Positions 19,517-29,199 of a DNA stretch of 64,000 bases are shown here, piece by piece. Both the position numbers and the translations under genes were made by a program. Origin of the DNA: Streptomyces sp. V1I1 (GTDB lineage: Bacteria; Actinomycetota; Actinomycetes; Streptomycetales; Streptomycetaceae); the NCBI RefSeq assembly GCF_030817355.1, contig NZ_JAUSZH010000001.1:1860001-1924000 (forward strand). The letters run 5' to 3'. Every line of letters begins with the position of its first letter. Position 1 is the first letter of the stretch. The notes under the pieces are model-generated. The model was not told the origin of the DNA, did no database searches, and saw only the letters and a list, made by a program, of their open reading frames with translations.

Positions 19517-20719
19517 CTACGACTTGGTGATCCGCACGGTCTCGCCGTACCCGTCGGCGCTCAGTACGTCGATCCGGACACCGGCCGCGGTGTCGGTGAA
19601 CGTCTCGCCGGCCCAGTACGGGGCGTCGTCCAGCGGGCGGCAGCCCGACGCCGGCGTGGCCGTCGGCTTGGCATCCATGACCCGGATCGCCCCTTCACCG
19701 GTCGGTACGGAGGAGTCGACCCCGTAGACCAGCGCACCGGTGGAGCAGACGCCGGTGTCCGCCTGGACGCTCCGCCTCGATTCGACGACGTACGCGGTCG
19801 TGGGACCGGTGCGTATGACCGCCATCTTGGTGCCGGATCCGTACTCGACGGCGGTGAGATACACGGTGTCGCTGCCTGCCGAGGCCCGGCAGACGACCTG
19901 ACTGTCCTGGGTCCAGCCGAGCTTCCAGGAGTGCCAGGCGAAGTACTGCGGTCCCGCTCCTCCAATCAGGCCCATCACATCCCATCCGCCCACGAAGCGG
20001 TGGGCGTCGTCGCCCGCGGCGAAGGCGTACAGGTCGGGCAGGCCGAAGGTGTGGCCGGTCTCGTGGGCCACCAGCTTCTTGCCCCAGTGCCACATGTCCT
20101 GGCCGAAGGTCACCGCCCACTTGATCCGGCTGCCGTCGGCAACGACACCCGCTGTTCCAGGGTCGTACACATAGGTGGGGGTGAAGGAGATCGCCGACGC
20201 GTTCCTCGTCGCCACGGCGTAGACCATGTCGTACTGCGAGAAGTCCACGTACGGGTCGGCCGCCGTGACCGCGTCCTTGACGTACGCCTCGTGCTCCTCG
20301 TGCGACAGCCCGCGCGCGTAGCCGTAGTCGGTGGAGCGGTGCGGCATCCTGACCCAGCGCTGGTGCTGGGTGATGGCCAGCCAGGCCTTGCCGTACGAGG
20401 CGTTCCACAGCCAGTCCGCACCGGGTGTGATCTGTGCCGCGTCCTCGGCAGGGGACGCGGTGGCGGGTGCATCCGGGAAGTCCACGAAGATCATGGCGAC
20501 CTTGATGGTCCCCGACGGGCGCTTGAACACGGAGTAGTCCGTGTTCTGTCCTTCGTCCGTCCAGCCGGTGGTGCCGCGCAGCGCACAGGCCGACACGCTG
20601 TCCGCGGCCGTCGCAGCCCGGGCGGGAGGGGTGCCGAGGAGGAGGAGCGGGAGCAGGGCAGCGAGCAGCAGCGGCAGAAGAGCCGGCCGGGTGGTCGACG
20701 AGAGATGTGGGGGTCTCAC
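19517..20719 (-). CDS. M6-family secreted metalloprotease
   Basis: Intact 400-residue exported zinc endopeptidase of the immune-inhibitor-A (M6) type. The N-terminal signal peptide has a long hydrophobic run (LLPLLLAALLPLLLLG). The catalytic site is HETGHTFGLPDLYAF, and the M6 pattern GGWDVMG follows. It is a paralogue of the frameshifted gene at 3793-4990, which it matches along its whole length. Start is GTG 20719, next to a perfect TGTGA-CATT-TCACA motif shared with the divergent LysR gene. In context it probably helps degrade collagen or gelatin outside the cell. Confidence 0.85.
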   Translation of the reverse strand: MRPPHLSSTTRPALLPLLLAALLPLLLLGTPPARAATAADSVSACALRGTTGWTDEGQNTDYSVFKRPSGTIKVAMIFVDFPDAPATASPAEDAAQITPGADWLWNASYGKAWLAITQHQRWVRMPHRSTDYGYARGLSHEEHEAYVKDAVTAADPYVDFSQYDMVYAVATRNASAISFTPTYVYDPGTAGVVADGSRIKWAVTFGQDMWHWGKKLVAHETGHTFGLPDLYAFAAGDDAHRFVGGWDVMGLIGGAGPQYFAWHSWKLGWTQDSQVVCRASAGSDTVYLTAVEYGSGTKMAVIRTGPTTAYVVESRRSVQADTGVCSTGALVYGVDSSVPTGEGAIRVMDAKPTATPASGCRPLDDAPYWAGETFTDTAAGVRIDVLSADGYGETVRITKS

Positions 20720-20746
20720 GTGATCACTACCTTTCCATGAATGGCG

Positions 20747-20760
20747 TGTGACATTTCACA
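20747..20760. promoter_or_regulatory. Candidate GntR operator, site 7
   Basis: TGTGACATTTCACA, the most symmetrical copy of the shared motif, sits 28 bases upstream of the M6 protease start and 60 bases upstream of the divergent LysR start. Confidence 0.55.
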
Positions 20761-20819
20761 TAAGACTGATGACGCACGGCCCTGTCCGAAAGCTGTCGCC
20801 GGTCCATAACATCCGCGCC

Positions 20820-21794
20820 ATGGATCTGGAGATACGGCACCTGCGGGTGGTGTGCGCGATCGCCGAGGCGGGGAGCCTCACCCGCGCTGCCGCCGCACTC
20901 CGCATGACGCAGCCAGGACTCAGCGCCCAACTGCGCCGTATCGAAGCCATGCTGGGCGGGACCCTGTTCGCCCGGCGACAGGAGGGCACCGTCCCCACGC
21001 CCTTCGGCGAGCTCGTCATCGGGCGGGCCCGCGCCGTCCTGCCGGGCATCGACGGGCTGCTCGCCGACACGGCCCGGGCCGCCCGCCGCATGTCGGCCGC
21101 GGACCGGATCCGCGTCGGCTCGGTCGGCGCTCCGCTGCTCGGTCATCTCCTCCTGGCCGTAAAGGCGTTGCTGCCCGAAGCCCACCTGACCGCCCGCTGT
21201 CAGTACTCGCCCGTCGCTCTGCTCGACGACCTCGCCGCGGGCCGGCTGGAAGCGGCGGTGCTCGGTGACCACCCGGACCTGGAGCTGCCGCAGCGTGAGG
21301 GCGTGGCACTCCACGCGATCGTCACGGAGCCGGTCTTCGTCCTCCTGCCGGCGACCCACCCGCTTGCCGCGCGGGACGAGGTCCCGCTGCCCGAGCTTCT
21401 GGACGAGGACTGGGCGGTTCCCCGGCCCGACGGCGACCGGACCCGCGAATACTGGGCTTCCGTCTGCGCCCTGACGGACCGCGCTCCGTTCGCCCCTTAC
21501 GAAGCGGAGGGGCGGCAGCTGATCGAGATCGTCAGGGCGGGCCTGGCCGTCAGCCTCTGCCAGGCCACGTTCATCGAGGTGCCCGGCGTCACGGTCCGCC
21601 CTCTGGCCGAAAACCCCTTGTGGTACCGGCACATTCTGGCCTGGCACCACGATGGCCCTCTCGCGGCCTGCGGCACCGAGGTCCTGCGCCGGGTCGCCGA
21701 TGGTTACCTGTCCACCTGCTCCGCCAGCCCGACGTACGCGCGCTGGCGGGAGCGGCACCGGGCTGCAGCCCGGCCGGTGGCGGTGCCGCCCTGA
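20820..21794 (+). CDS. LysR-family transcriptional regulator
   Basis: 324-residue LysR regulator. The N-terminal helix-turn-helix reads LRVVCAIAEAGSLTRAAAAL, followed by MTQPGLSAQLRRIEAMLG, and the effector domain is complete to about residue 300. ATG 20820 is preferred over upstream in-frame starts because LysR proteins begin directly with MDLEIRHLR. It is divergent from the M6 protease and could regulate it. A truncated paralogue lies at 25080-25544. The coding sequence ends only two bases from an IS5 transposase half, so its last ~20 residues may not be original. Confidence 0.85.
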   Translation: MDLEIRHLRVVCAIAEAGSLTRAAAALRMTQPGLSAQLRRIEAMLGGTLFARRQEGTVPTPFGELVIGRARAVLPGIDGLLADTARAARRMSAADRIRVGSVGAPLLGHLLLAVKALLPEAHLTARCQYSPVALLDDLAAGRLEAAVLGDHPDLELPQREGVALHAIVTEPVFVLLPATHPLAARDEVPLPELLDEDWAVPRPDGDRTREYWASVCALTDRAPFAPYEAEGRQLIEIVRAGLAVSLCQATFIEVPGVTVRPLAENPLWYRHILAWHHDGPLAACGTEVLRRVADGYLSTCSASPTYARWRERHRAAARPVAVPP

Positions 21795-21795
21795 C

Positions 21796-22149
21796 GAGGG
21801 CGCCGTCCAGCAGGACGACGACCCCGCCCTTCCGGGCGATCTTCTTCAACGCGCGGTCCAGGCGCGGGGCGCGGGCGGAGAGCAGGTTGATCACTTCGAT
21901 CGCCCAACGGCGCACGGTGGAGGCGGAGACGTCGTTGCCGCCGACCATTTCCGCCAGCCGCTGGTCGTGGCGCAGGACGGCGAGCACGATCAGGGCCTGG
22001 GTGCCCGGGGTGGCCATGCGCCAGCGGGCGCCAAGTCGCTTGCGTCGGGCGCGTATCAGGTCGGCGACGAGATCGATGGTTCGCTTCGACAGCGGCAGGC
22101 GAACCTGGTAGACAGCATCATGAGGGCCTTCCGTGGGCTGGTGTTTCAC
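21796..22149 (-). pseudogene. IS5-type DDE transposase, N-terminal half
   Basis: The minus strand from GTG 22149 encodes the helix-turn-helix region of an IS5-family (DDE_Tnp_4) transposase: RLPLSKRTIDLVADLIRAR, then ASTVRRWAIEVINLL, ending VVVLLDGAL. The frame then runs into the reverse complement of the LysR gene. The missing C-terminal half is on the plus strand at 25545-26033 and starts with EDGTLIRTRRR, so the halves meet at the same codons. This suggests an inversion of the collagenase-containing segment. Confidence 0.7.
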
Positions 22150-22223
22150 AGATTCCCCAACTCGCGGCCGGGGCCCTCGTGTTACGGCAGGAAGCGGCGC
22201 GTCCGCGGCTGGGCGGGTCGGTG

Positions 22224-22540
22224 TCAGCGCGCGCTGTAGCGGCCCGAGGGGGTGCGGTGCTGCCAGCCCCTGTCCGCGAGCCGCTTGAGCTTTCCCCGCA
22301 TCGGCTCGGTCTGCTGCGGCTGCACCCCATGCCCAGCGCCTCACACACCTCCCGCATCATCACCGCCTGCTTGCCCTTGCCCTCCGCGGCACGCGGGATC
22401 CGCTGGTAGTCGGCGGGCAGCACGTCCATGGTCACGCCCTCGGCGTGGTGCGGCACGAGCAGCAACCCACCGGCCCCCGGCCCGGACACGACCCCGACCG
22501 GCCCGAGTACGCCACCCGCCACCCACGCCAGCACCCGTGA
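22224..22540 (-). pseudogene. Small IS-associated protein, frameshifted
   Basis: The minus strand encodes VLPADYQRIPRAAEG and VMMREVCEALGMG in one frame, then EPMRGKLKRLADRGW and TPSGRYSAR, with stop at 22224, in another. This is the layout of a small helical protein I associate with streptomycete transposon-linked genes, broken by a frameshift near 22330. I cannot name a function. Confidence 0.4.
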
Positions 22541-22554
22541 CCTCGGAACACCTT

Positions 22555-22690
22555 CGCCTGCGACCAGCCGACGAAGTCCTCGTCACTCCACGGCCCGTCC
22601 AGCCGGTCTCGTACCCATGTCGCCGTCGTGCCACCGGGATTGCTTGCCCGCGCCACCCGCGCGGTCCGGGGCGGAATCCGCGCACCAGAG
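22555..22690 (-). pseudogene. IS1182-type transposase N-terminal fragment
   Basis: The minus strand encodes GGTTATWVRDRLDGPWSDED, the start of IS1182-family transposases. Similarity ends after about 45 codons. Together with the neighbouring remnants it fills the space between the IS5 half and the collagenase promoter. Confidence 0.5.
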
Positions 22691-22869
22691 TGGGGATGGA
22701 GGGGCACCGGCTCACCTCAGGGACGACGGTCGTCCCTCGAAACCGGCATGAGCATGCCCAGCGATCACGTATTTCCGTCCGGGAACCCCAAGGTCCCCGA
22801 CAGGACCCCTCTCTGACGGCTCATCAATTTCTTCCGTTGCTTGCAAGTCCCTTTCACTGCCATGTGAAC

Positions 22870-22889
22870 TGTGAAATTGTACGGTCACA
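22870..22889. promoter_or_regulatory. Candidate GntR operator, site 8 (collagenase)
   Basis: TGTGAAATTGTACGGTCACA contains a TGTGA half and a TCACA half, about 115-130 bases upstream of the collagenase start. TGTGAAATTGYAC is shared with the copies near 13720 and 7205. Confidence 0.5.
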
Positions 22890-23002
22890 CTTTCCGCGGG
22901 CATGACAGCTCCGGGAGTGCTCAACTTCCGTTGCCATCACGGTCCGCACCCCCCACCGCCGTGCCCCACGCACGGCTGCCGACCGGCCTGGAGGCCATCG
23001 CT

Positions 23003-24976
23003 ATGCGCAGACCCCCCACCCTCAGGAAACTCGCCCAACTGCTGATACCTACCGTGGCCGCCGCCGGCCTGGGGCTCACCATGCTCGCCCCCAATGGCGC
23101 GGCGGCCCCGGCCGGCTCCGGGGCACCCAAGTCCGCACCGAGGTCGGCCCCCGCCCCACAGCCCGCCTCCGCCACCGTGCTTGCCGCCGATCTCGCACCC
23201 GGACACGCCGCCGACCCCGCGCGATCGGCCACGAAGACCTCGAACCCCGCGCAACGCCCTCCGCTCCCCGCGGCCCAGAACGCCGCACAGCGCAAGCAGG
23301 CCCACTCTGCGGCGAAGACCGCGGCGGACTGCAACGTCAGCGACTTCACCTCGAAGACCGGCGCTGCCCTGGTCGAGCAGATCAAGCAGTCGGAAACCAC
23401 CTGCATCAACACGCTGTTCAGCGTGACCGGTGAGGACTCCAAGGCCCTCTTCCGCGAGGAACAGATGGTCACGGTGGCGAACGCACTCAAGGATGTCGCG
23501 ACCAACTACCCGGGGGACAACAGCACTTTCACAACCCAGGTGGTGCTGTACCTGCGCGCCGGCTACTACATCCAGTACAACCAGCCGGAGAACGTCGGCG
23601 AATACGGCCCGACGCTGAAGAGCGCCATCCAGGGCGCTCTGGATGCCTTCTTCGGCTCGTCCCACGCCTTCGACGTCACCGAGGCCAACGGCGAAACCCT
23701 GGCCGAGACGGTCACCCTGATCGACAGCTCCGGAGAGAACGCCGGCCACCTCGACGTGGTCAAGCGTCTGCAGAAGGACTACAACTCGTCGTACGACCAG
23801 TTCTACGGGATGGTCGCGGCGGTCAACAACACCTACACCGTGCTCTTCCGCGGCCACCAGCTGCCGGAGTTCGTGTCCGCCGTGCAGGCGGACCCGAGCG
23901 TCCTCACCGGACTGCGCGACTTCGCCGTCGCCCACGACGACCTACTCGGCACCGACAAGTCCTACCTGGCCAGCAACGCCGGACGCGAACTCGGCCGCTT
24001 CCTGCAGCACGCCGACCTCAAGGACACCGTCAAGCCGCTGGTCAAGGAACTGCTCGACCGCAGCGAGATCACTGGACGCACCGCCCCGCTCTGGGTCGGC
24101 CTTGCCGAGATGACGGACGAGCACGACAAGGAGAACTGCGCCGAGTACGACACCTGCGACCTGCAGAGCCGCGTGCGTGACGCCGTGCTGACGGTCAAGC
24201 ACGAATGCGGTCCGAGCGCGAAGATCCTCGCACAGGCGCTGACCGCGGCCGAACTGTCGGCCACCTGTGACAGCGTCCTCAAGCAGGACCCGGTCTTCCA
24301 CAACATCGTCAAGGACAACGGTCCGGTCAAGGACGACAACAACACCAACATCGAGATCGTCGCCTTCAACTCCAGTACCGACTACAAGACCTACGCCGGT
24401 GTCGTCTTCGGCATCGACACCAACAACGGCGGCATGTACCTGGAGGGTGACCCGGCCGCTGAGGGCAACCAGCCGCGCTTCATCGCCTACGAGCAGCCGG
24501 CCGAGGACGGTGCCTTCCAGATCTGGAACCTCAACCACGAGTACACCCACTACCTCGACGGCCGCTACGACATGTACGGCGACTTCGCAGCCGGGCAGAC
24601 CACCCCGACCGTGATGTGGATCGAGGGTTTCGCCGAGTACGTCTCCTACTCGTACCGCGACGTCACCTACGACAGGGCGATCGAGGAGGCGGGCAAGAAC
24701 ACCTACAAGCTCAGCCAGCTCTTCGGGACCACCTACGACAACGCCGATACCACCCGTATCTACCAGTGGGGCTATCTGGGCGTCCGCTACATGCTCCAGT
24801 CGCACCCCGAGGACGTGACCACCCTGCTCGGCCACTACCGCGCAGGCGAGTACGACGCGGCCCACAGCCTGCTCCGCGACACCATCGGCACCAAGTACGA
24901 CGCCGACTTCGCCGACTGGCTGAGCAAGTGCGCCGGCGGCGACTGCGGCCAACTGCCGGCCCGGAGCGGCCGGTGA
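23003..24976 (+). CDS. Secreted microbial collagenase (peptidase M9)
   Basis: 657-residue exported zinc collagenase. ATG 23003 is chosen because GGAGG lies just before it and it begins a twin-arginine-containing signal region (MRRPPTLRKL then a hydrophobic run). The M9 N-terminal activator-type domain starts near CNVSDFTSKTG, and the catalytic site is HEYTHYLDGRYDMYGDF (H512 and H516), with the third ligand in WIEGFAEY. It ends without obvious collagen-binding or PKD domains, so it is shorter than clostridial enzymes but normal for streptomycete ones. It should cut native collagen outside the cell and feed the peptide transporter and hydroxyproline operon. It lies in a segment that appears inverted. 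Confidence 0.9.
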   Translation: MRRPPTLRKLAQLLIPTVAAAGLGLTMLAPNGAAAPAGSGAPKSAPRSAPAPQPASATVLAADLAPGHAADPARSATKTSNPAQRPPLPAAQNAAQRKQAHSAAKTAADCNVSDFTSKTGAALVEQIKQSETTCINTLFSVTGEDSKALFREEQMVTVANALKDVATNYPGDNSTFTTQVVLYLRAGYYIQYNQPENVGEYGPTLKSAIQGALDAFFGSSHAFDVTEANGETLAETVTLIDSSGENAGHLDVVKRLQKDYNSSYDQFYGMVAAVNNTYTVLFRGHQLPEFVSAVQADPSVLTGLRDFAVAHDDLLGTDKSYLASNAGRELGRFLQHADLKDTVKPLVKELLDRSEITGRTAPLWVGLAEMTDEHDKENCAEYDTCDLQSRVRDAVLTVKHECGPSAKILAQALTAAELSATCDSVLKQDPVFHNIVKDNGPVKDDNNTNIEIVAFNSSTDYKTYAGVVFGIDTNNGGMYLEGDPAAEGNQPRFIAYEQPAEDGAFQIWNLNHEYTHYLDGRYDMYGDFAAGQTTPTVMWIEGFAEYVSYSYRDVTYDRAIEEAGKNTYKLSQLFGTTYDNADTTRIYQWGYLGVRYMLQSHPEDVTTLLGHYRAGEYDAAHSLLRDTIGTKYDADFADWLSKCAGGDCGQLPARSGR

Positions 24977-25013
24977 CCGGGGCCTCGGTCACCGACAAGA
25001 ACTGAGCCAGGAG

Positions 25014-25056
25014 AGCCTGGTGTCCCGCGCATCGTTCGTGCGCGGGACACCAGGCT
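25014..25056 (+). terminator. Strong terminator hairpin after collagenase
   Basis: An 18-bp perfect stem (AGCCTGGTGTCCCGCGCA and its complement) closes a 7-nt loop, 38 bases after the collagenase stop codon. Confidence 0.85.
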
Positions 25057-25079
25057 TCTCAACTGTCCCGGTTCATCTG

Positions 25080-25544
25080 TCAATCCCCTGAGAACGTGGA
25101 GGCTCCTCCGGGACCTGGGCCAGGGCCACCTCCTTCTGGGAAGCCGGCGGATGGGCCGTGGGGAGCAGGGCGCAGACCGGCTCGGTGACGAGCGGGGCGA
25201 AAACCACGCCGCCCCGGGGGCTGGAGCTCCTGATCGCGGTTGTCGCCGCGGACGGCGGCTTCCAGGCGGCCCGCCGCCCGGTCGTCCAGGAGCGGTACGG
25301 GGGAGTGCCGGGAGCGGGATGTCACTTCGGTACGGGGCATCAACTCCCGTACAGCCAGGCTGAGATGACTCAGCAAGGGAGCGTCGGCGGACCCAGGCGG
25401 ACGCGGTCCGGGAGCCGACACGCGGCGGGCGGCGCGGGCGGTGTCGGCGAGCGGGCCGTCGACGCCTGGCAGGATGGGCCGGGCCCGGGCAAGGACCAGT
25501 TCGCCGAAGTCGGTGGGGACCGCACCCGCCTGGCGGCAGTCGAA
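25080..25544 (-). pseudogene. LysR-family regulator, truncated paralogue
   Basis: Minus-strand sequence matching the LysR protein at 20820-21794 from the wing to mid-effector domain. It includes VPTDFGELVLARARPILPG and LLDDRAAGRLEAAVRG, then GVVFAPLVTEPVCALLPTAH in a shifted frame. The helix-turn-helix is missing, cut off at 25545 where the IS5 C-terminal half begins, and the 3' end is also lost. It cannot be a functional regulator. Its likely original neighbour was the collagenase, with which it is convergent. Confidence 0.7.
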
Positions 25545-26033
25545 GACGGCACCCTCATCCGCACCCGCCGCCGCACCGGGGTGGACAACCGCGAGAACTT
25601 CTCCGGGAAACACAAGGCCCATGGCCTGCTGTTCCTCGCCCTCACCGACGAGACGGGCAACCTGATCTGGATCTCCGCGGCCCGTCCCGGACGCTCCAGT
25701 GAGATCACCACCGCCCGCCACAACAAGCTCACCGGCCATCTGCGTGAGGCCGGGCTCGGCGCCCTGGCCGACCTCGGCTTCGTCGGCCTGGACGACGACC
25801 CCGACGACAACCCGGTGGTCACCACCGGCCGCAAAGCCACCCGCACCCACCAACTGACCGACGCCGAGAGAGAGATGAACGGTCTGATCAGTCGCGAACG
25901 CGCCGCGAACGAACACGGCTTCGCGAACCTGAAGTCCTGGCGCGTCCTGACCAAGGTCCGCATGAACGCCCGCCACGCGACCACTCTCCTGCGGGCCCTG
26001 CTCGTCCTGGCGATCACCGAGGTCCAGAGGTGA
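25545..26033 (+). pseudogene. IS5-type DDE transposase, C-terminal half
   Basis: Plus-strand reading frame for the catalytic half of a DDE_Tnp_4 transposase: EDGTLIRTRRRTGVDNRENF, KHKAHGLLFLALTD, then ALADLGFVGLDDD and the closing RERAANEHGFANLKSW. The first acidic residue region matches the end of the N-terminal half at 21796-22149, which lies on the other strand. The boundary sequence GACGGC(A/G)CCCTC is present at both break points. Confidence 0.7.
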
Positions 26034-26270
26034 CAGACGATCACCTGCCGCCGATCACGCCCACGGCCAGCACGAGTACGTCACTCCCGCCCCACGCCAG
26101 CCCTGTGGCCTGCGAAATCAGGATGGAATCTTCTCAGTGCTCCCGGCCTGCGCCAGCACCAACTTCCCCTCATCAAGCGGGCGCTGGCCACCATGGACCC
26201 GGACCACCCGGACACCAACAAGGACACCTCCTGGGCAGGGGCGGCGCTCGCCGCGCTCTCCCTCAATTAA

Positions 26271-27967
26271 GGGCTTGCAGGGAATCAAGGTGTTGCTTCC
26301 CGTTCTCGGGGTCGTTGATGTGGTATGCGCATCCCGGACGAGACACGTGACCAACTCGCTGTGAAGCTTGCCGTGTTGCTGCCGCATCTGGACGAGCGGC
26401 AACGGCGGCTGTTGATGGCCGCGGAGGCGCGTGCTCTGGGGCATGGTGGTGTTCGGGCCGTCGCGCGGGCGGCCGCGGTCAGCGAGACACGGTCCGCAAA
26501 GGTGTGTTCGAGCTGGAGTCCGGCGAGGAGCCTCTGGGGCGGGTGCGGCGTCCGGGTGGAGGCCGCAAGCGGGTCGCGGATCTGGATCCGGGGCTGCGGC
26601 CGGCGCTGTTGGCGCTGGTCGAGCCGGATGTGCGGGGTGATCCGATGTCGCCGCTGCGGTGGACGGTGAGGTCGACCCGCGCTCTGGCGCGGGAGCTGAC
26701 CCTGGCCGGACACCGGGTCGGTGCCGACACGGTCGCCGGCCTGCTGCGCGAGGAGGGCTTCAGTCTGCAGGCCAACGCCAAGACCATCGAGGGCAGCGAG
26801 CATCCGGATCGGGATGCCCAGTTCTGCTATCTCAACGAGCAGGCCCGCGAGCACCGGGACACCGGTCAGCCGGTGATCAGCGTGGACACCAAGAAGAAGG
26901 AGCTCGTCGGCGCGTTCAAGAACAGCGGACGGCAGTGGCGGCCCGCGGCCGATCCGGTACGGGTGAACGTCCATGACTTCGCCGACCCGCAACTGGGCAA
27001 GGCCGTCCCCTACGGGATCTACGATCTCGCGGCGGACACCGGCTGGGTCAACGTCGGCACCGACCACGACACCGCCGCGTTCGCGGTGGAATCGATCCGC
27101 CGCTGGTGGCACGACCAGGGCCGGGGCACCTACCCAGGCGCGACACGACTACTGATCACCGCTGACGCGGGCGGTTCCAACGGCTACCGCACCCGGGCCT
27201 GGAAACTCGAACTGGCCACGCTCGCCGCGGAAACGGGATTGGTCATCACTGTGTATCACCTGCCGCCGGGGACTTCGAAGTGGAACAAGATCGAGCACCG
27301 GCTCTTCTCCCACATCACCATGAACTGGCGCGGCCGCCCGCTGACCAGCCACGAAGTCATCGTCCAGTCCATCGCCGCGACCACCACCCGCACCGGACTG
27401 CGCGTGAGGGCAGAACTCGACACCAACACCTACCCGACAGGAGTCCACATCGGCGACGCGGACATGGCCGCCCTGCCACTGGCCCGGCACGCCTTCCACG
27501 GCGACTGGAACTACGTCTTGCACCCGCAGCCATGCCCAGCCATCCCGGCGGCCAAGGCCCCGAAGATGCCGAGCCCGGAATGGGACCAGGCCCTGCTGTC
27601 CGACCCCACTCTGACCGGAATGTCCCCACAGCAACTGGCCGACCTCGCACAGACTTTGGCCCCGGACGGCGATACCCAGCGCGGCCGCCCGCCCCGGCTC
27701 GCCTTCCCCGACCAGGTCCTGGCCACCGTGCTCCACCTGCGGGTCGCCCTGGCCGCAGAACCCCTCGCCGTGCTGTTCGACAGCAGTCGGACCGCCATGC
27801 ACCGCACCCTGCTGAAGATCAGGAGGCTACTCAAGGCACACGGCATCGTCATCGCGCCGGCGGCCACCCCGCCCGCCGCCCTCACAGCCCTCCAAGCTCG
27901 GGTTCGAGCCCAGAGCGACAACCCCAACAGCGTGATCAAGACGACGTGTTAATGATCTGCAAGCCCT
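26271..27967 (+). mobile_element. ISAzo13-type insertion sequence
   Basis: Bounded by 11-bp inverted repeats, AGGGCTTGCAG at 26271-26281 and its complement CTGCAAGCCCT at 27957-27967. It contains a single transposase gene that is frameshifted. No clear target duplication is visible. Confidence 0.65.
26325..27952 (+). pseudogene. ISAzo13-family transposase, frameshifted near 26490
   Basis: The first frame starts at 26325 and encodes the N-terminal helical region up to VARAAAVSET. The remaining ~480 codons are in another frame (VRKGVFELESGEEPLGRVR onward) and contain the DDE core: ISVDTKKKELVGAFKN, LLITADAGGSNGYR and TSKWNKIEHRLFSHI. One base appears to be missing in GAGACACGG around 26485. 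With that base restored the protein would be about 540 residues, normal for the family. As written the element is probably immobile unless frameshifting occurs. Confidence 0.75.
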
Positions 27968-28193
27968 AAGGGCTGTCCCGTAACTGATCTTTGGCATGAG
28001 GGTGGTCGGGATAGGATCCTGGGCCCCACCGGTGGGCTACGCCGCCAGGGTTACGTCGTTCTTGTGGGCTGTTGGTCTGATCACCTGGTGCCCAAGGCGG
28101 CCCAGGACTCGGCCGGGTTGGGGCCGTCCTCTCGACAGCATGCGGATCCACCTGGGGAAATGAGCAACAGAGCCCCCTTGGTAGGGTGCGCCG

Positions 28194-28622
28194 ATGTCAT
28201 CGATCAAACAGTTCCAAGTCACCTTCGACTGCGCGGAACCTGAGCGCCTCGCTCGTTTCTGGTGTGAGGTGTTGGGGTACGTCCTACCTCCGCCACCGGA
28301 GGGGTTTGCCACTTGGGACGAGTTCAAGAGCTCGCTGCCACCTGAGCAGCAGGACGCATGGTTTGCCTGCATTGATCCCTCAGGCGTGGGCCCGCGACTG
28401 TACTTCCAGCGCGTCCCCGAAGGGAAGGCCGCCAAGAACCGGCTGCACCTTGACGTGCGGGTCGGCACCGGACTCGTAGGTGAAGAGCGCCTCGCCGCAC
28501 TTGAGGCCGAGTGCGCACGACTGGTCCCGCTCGGCGCGGTACACGTCCAAACTCTTTATGACGGCAATGATTCGTGCATCCCGATGCAGGACATCGAGGG
28601 CAACGAGTTCTGCATCGACTGA
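28194..28622 (+). CDS. VOC-family (glyoxalase-like) protein
   Basis: Intact 142-residue protein with the paired beta-alpha-beta-beta-beta modules of the vicinal-oxygen-chelate fold. The first module is QFQVTFDCAEPERLARFWCE; the second has NRLHLDVRVG and ends with the typical MQDIEGNEFCID. The Glyoxalase_6 subgroup includes antibiotic-binding and hydrolytic members as well as many of unknown role. It stands alone among transposase remnants, so context gives no substrate. Confidence 0.75.
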   Translation: MSSIKQFQVTFDCAEPERLARFWCEVLGYVLPPPPEGFATWDEFKSSLPPEQQDAWFACIDPSGVGPRLYFQRVPEGKAAKNRLHLDVRVGTGLVGEERLAALEAECARLVPLGAVHVQTLYDGNDSCIPMQDIEGNEFCID

Positions 28623-28691
28623 ACGTCCTCCGAGCCGTCGAGGTGGGGAGTCACCTCCCTTGGACCTCTCTGGTCTCGTATGGGGCGGGAG

Positions 28692-29087
28692 TTACCCCGT
28701 GAGGGCGAGGTTGTGCAGCCGGGCGATGCCCAGCATGGCGGTGTGAACGCCGTCGCCCTTCAGGCGGCAGTCGCGAAGGATCTTCCAGGTCTTCATCCGG
28801 GCAAAGGCGTGCTCGACGCGGGCGCGGACCTGTTTGTGGGAGCGGTTGTGCTGCTGCTTCCAGTCGGGGAGTTCCTCGCCGGCCCGGCGGCGGTGCGGCA
28901 TCACGAGTCCGGTGCCTGGATAGCCGCCGTCGGCGATCGTCATGGTCTTGCCCACGGCGGCCTTGGCCCCGGATTCTTCCCATGCCTTGCAGTCGTTGCG
29001 GTTGCCCGGCAGGGGCCGGCCGACGGCGGCGACGAGTCGGGTGTCGGCGTCGATGACGACCTGGTGGTTGGTGGAGTACCGGTAGTT
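28692..29087 (-). pseudogene. IS5-family transposase, C-terminal part (interrupted by IS110)
   Basis: The minus strand encodes NYRYSTNHQVVIDADTRLVA, GKTMTIADGGYPGTGLV and the conserved RARVEHAFARMKTWKILR, the catalytic and C-terminal parts of a DDE_Tnp_4 transposase. The frame opens directly at the IS110 junction without a start codon. The N-terminal part continues on the other side of the IS110 element, at 30768 onward. Confidence 0.8.
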
Positions 29088-29199
29088 CTAATAGGTGACC
29101 GGTGACCCCAGGTGCATGAGCACAAGGGGTGCCATCGCGAGGTGGAGGCCTGCCGCCCTTCAGGGACTGTGATCCCCGTGGTCAGACCGGCTCCACTCT

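Noticed and set aside
26385..26600. Programmed frameshifting in the ISAzo13-type transposase
   Set aside because: The break at GAGACACGG is not a slippery heptamer and this family normally has one uninterrupted gene, so a mutation is more likely.
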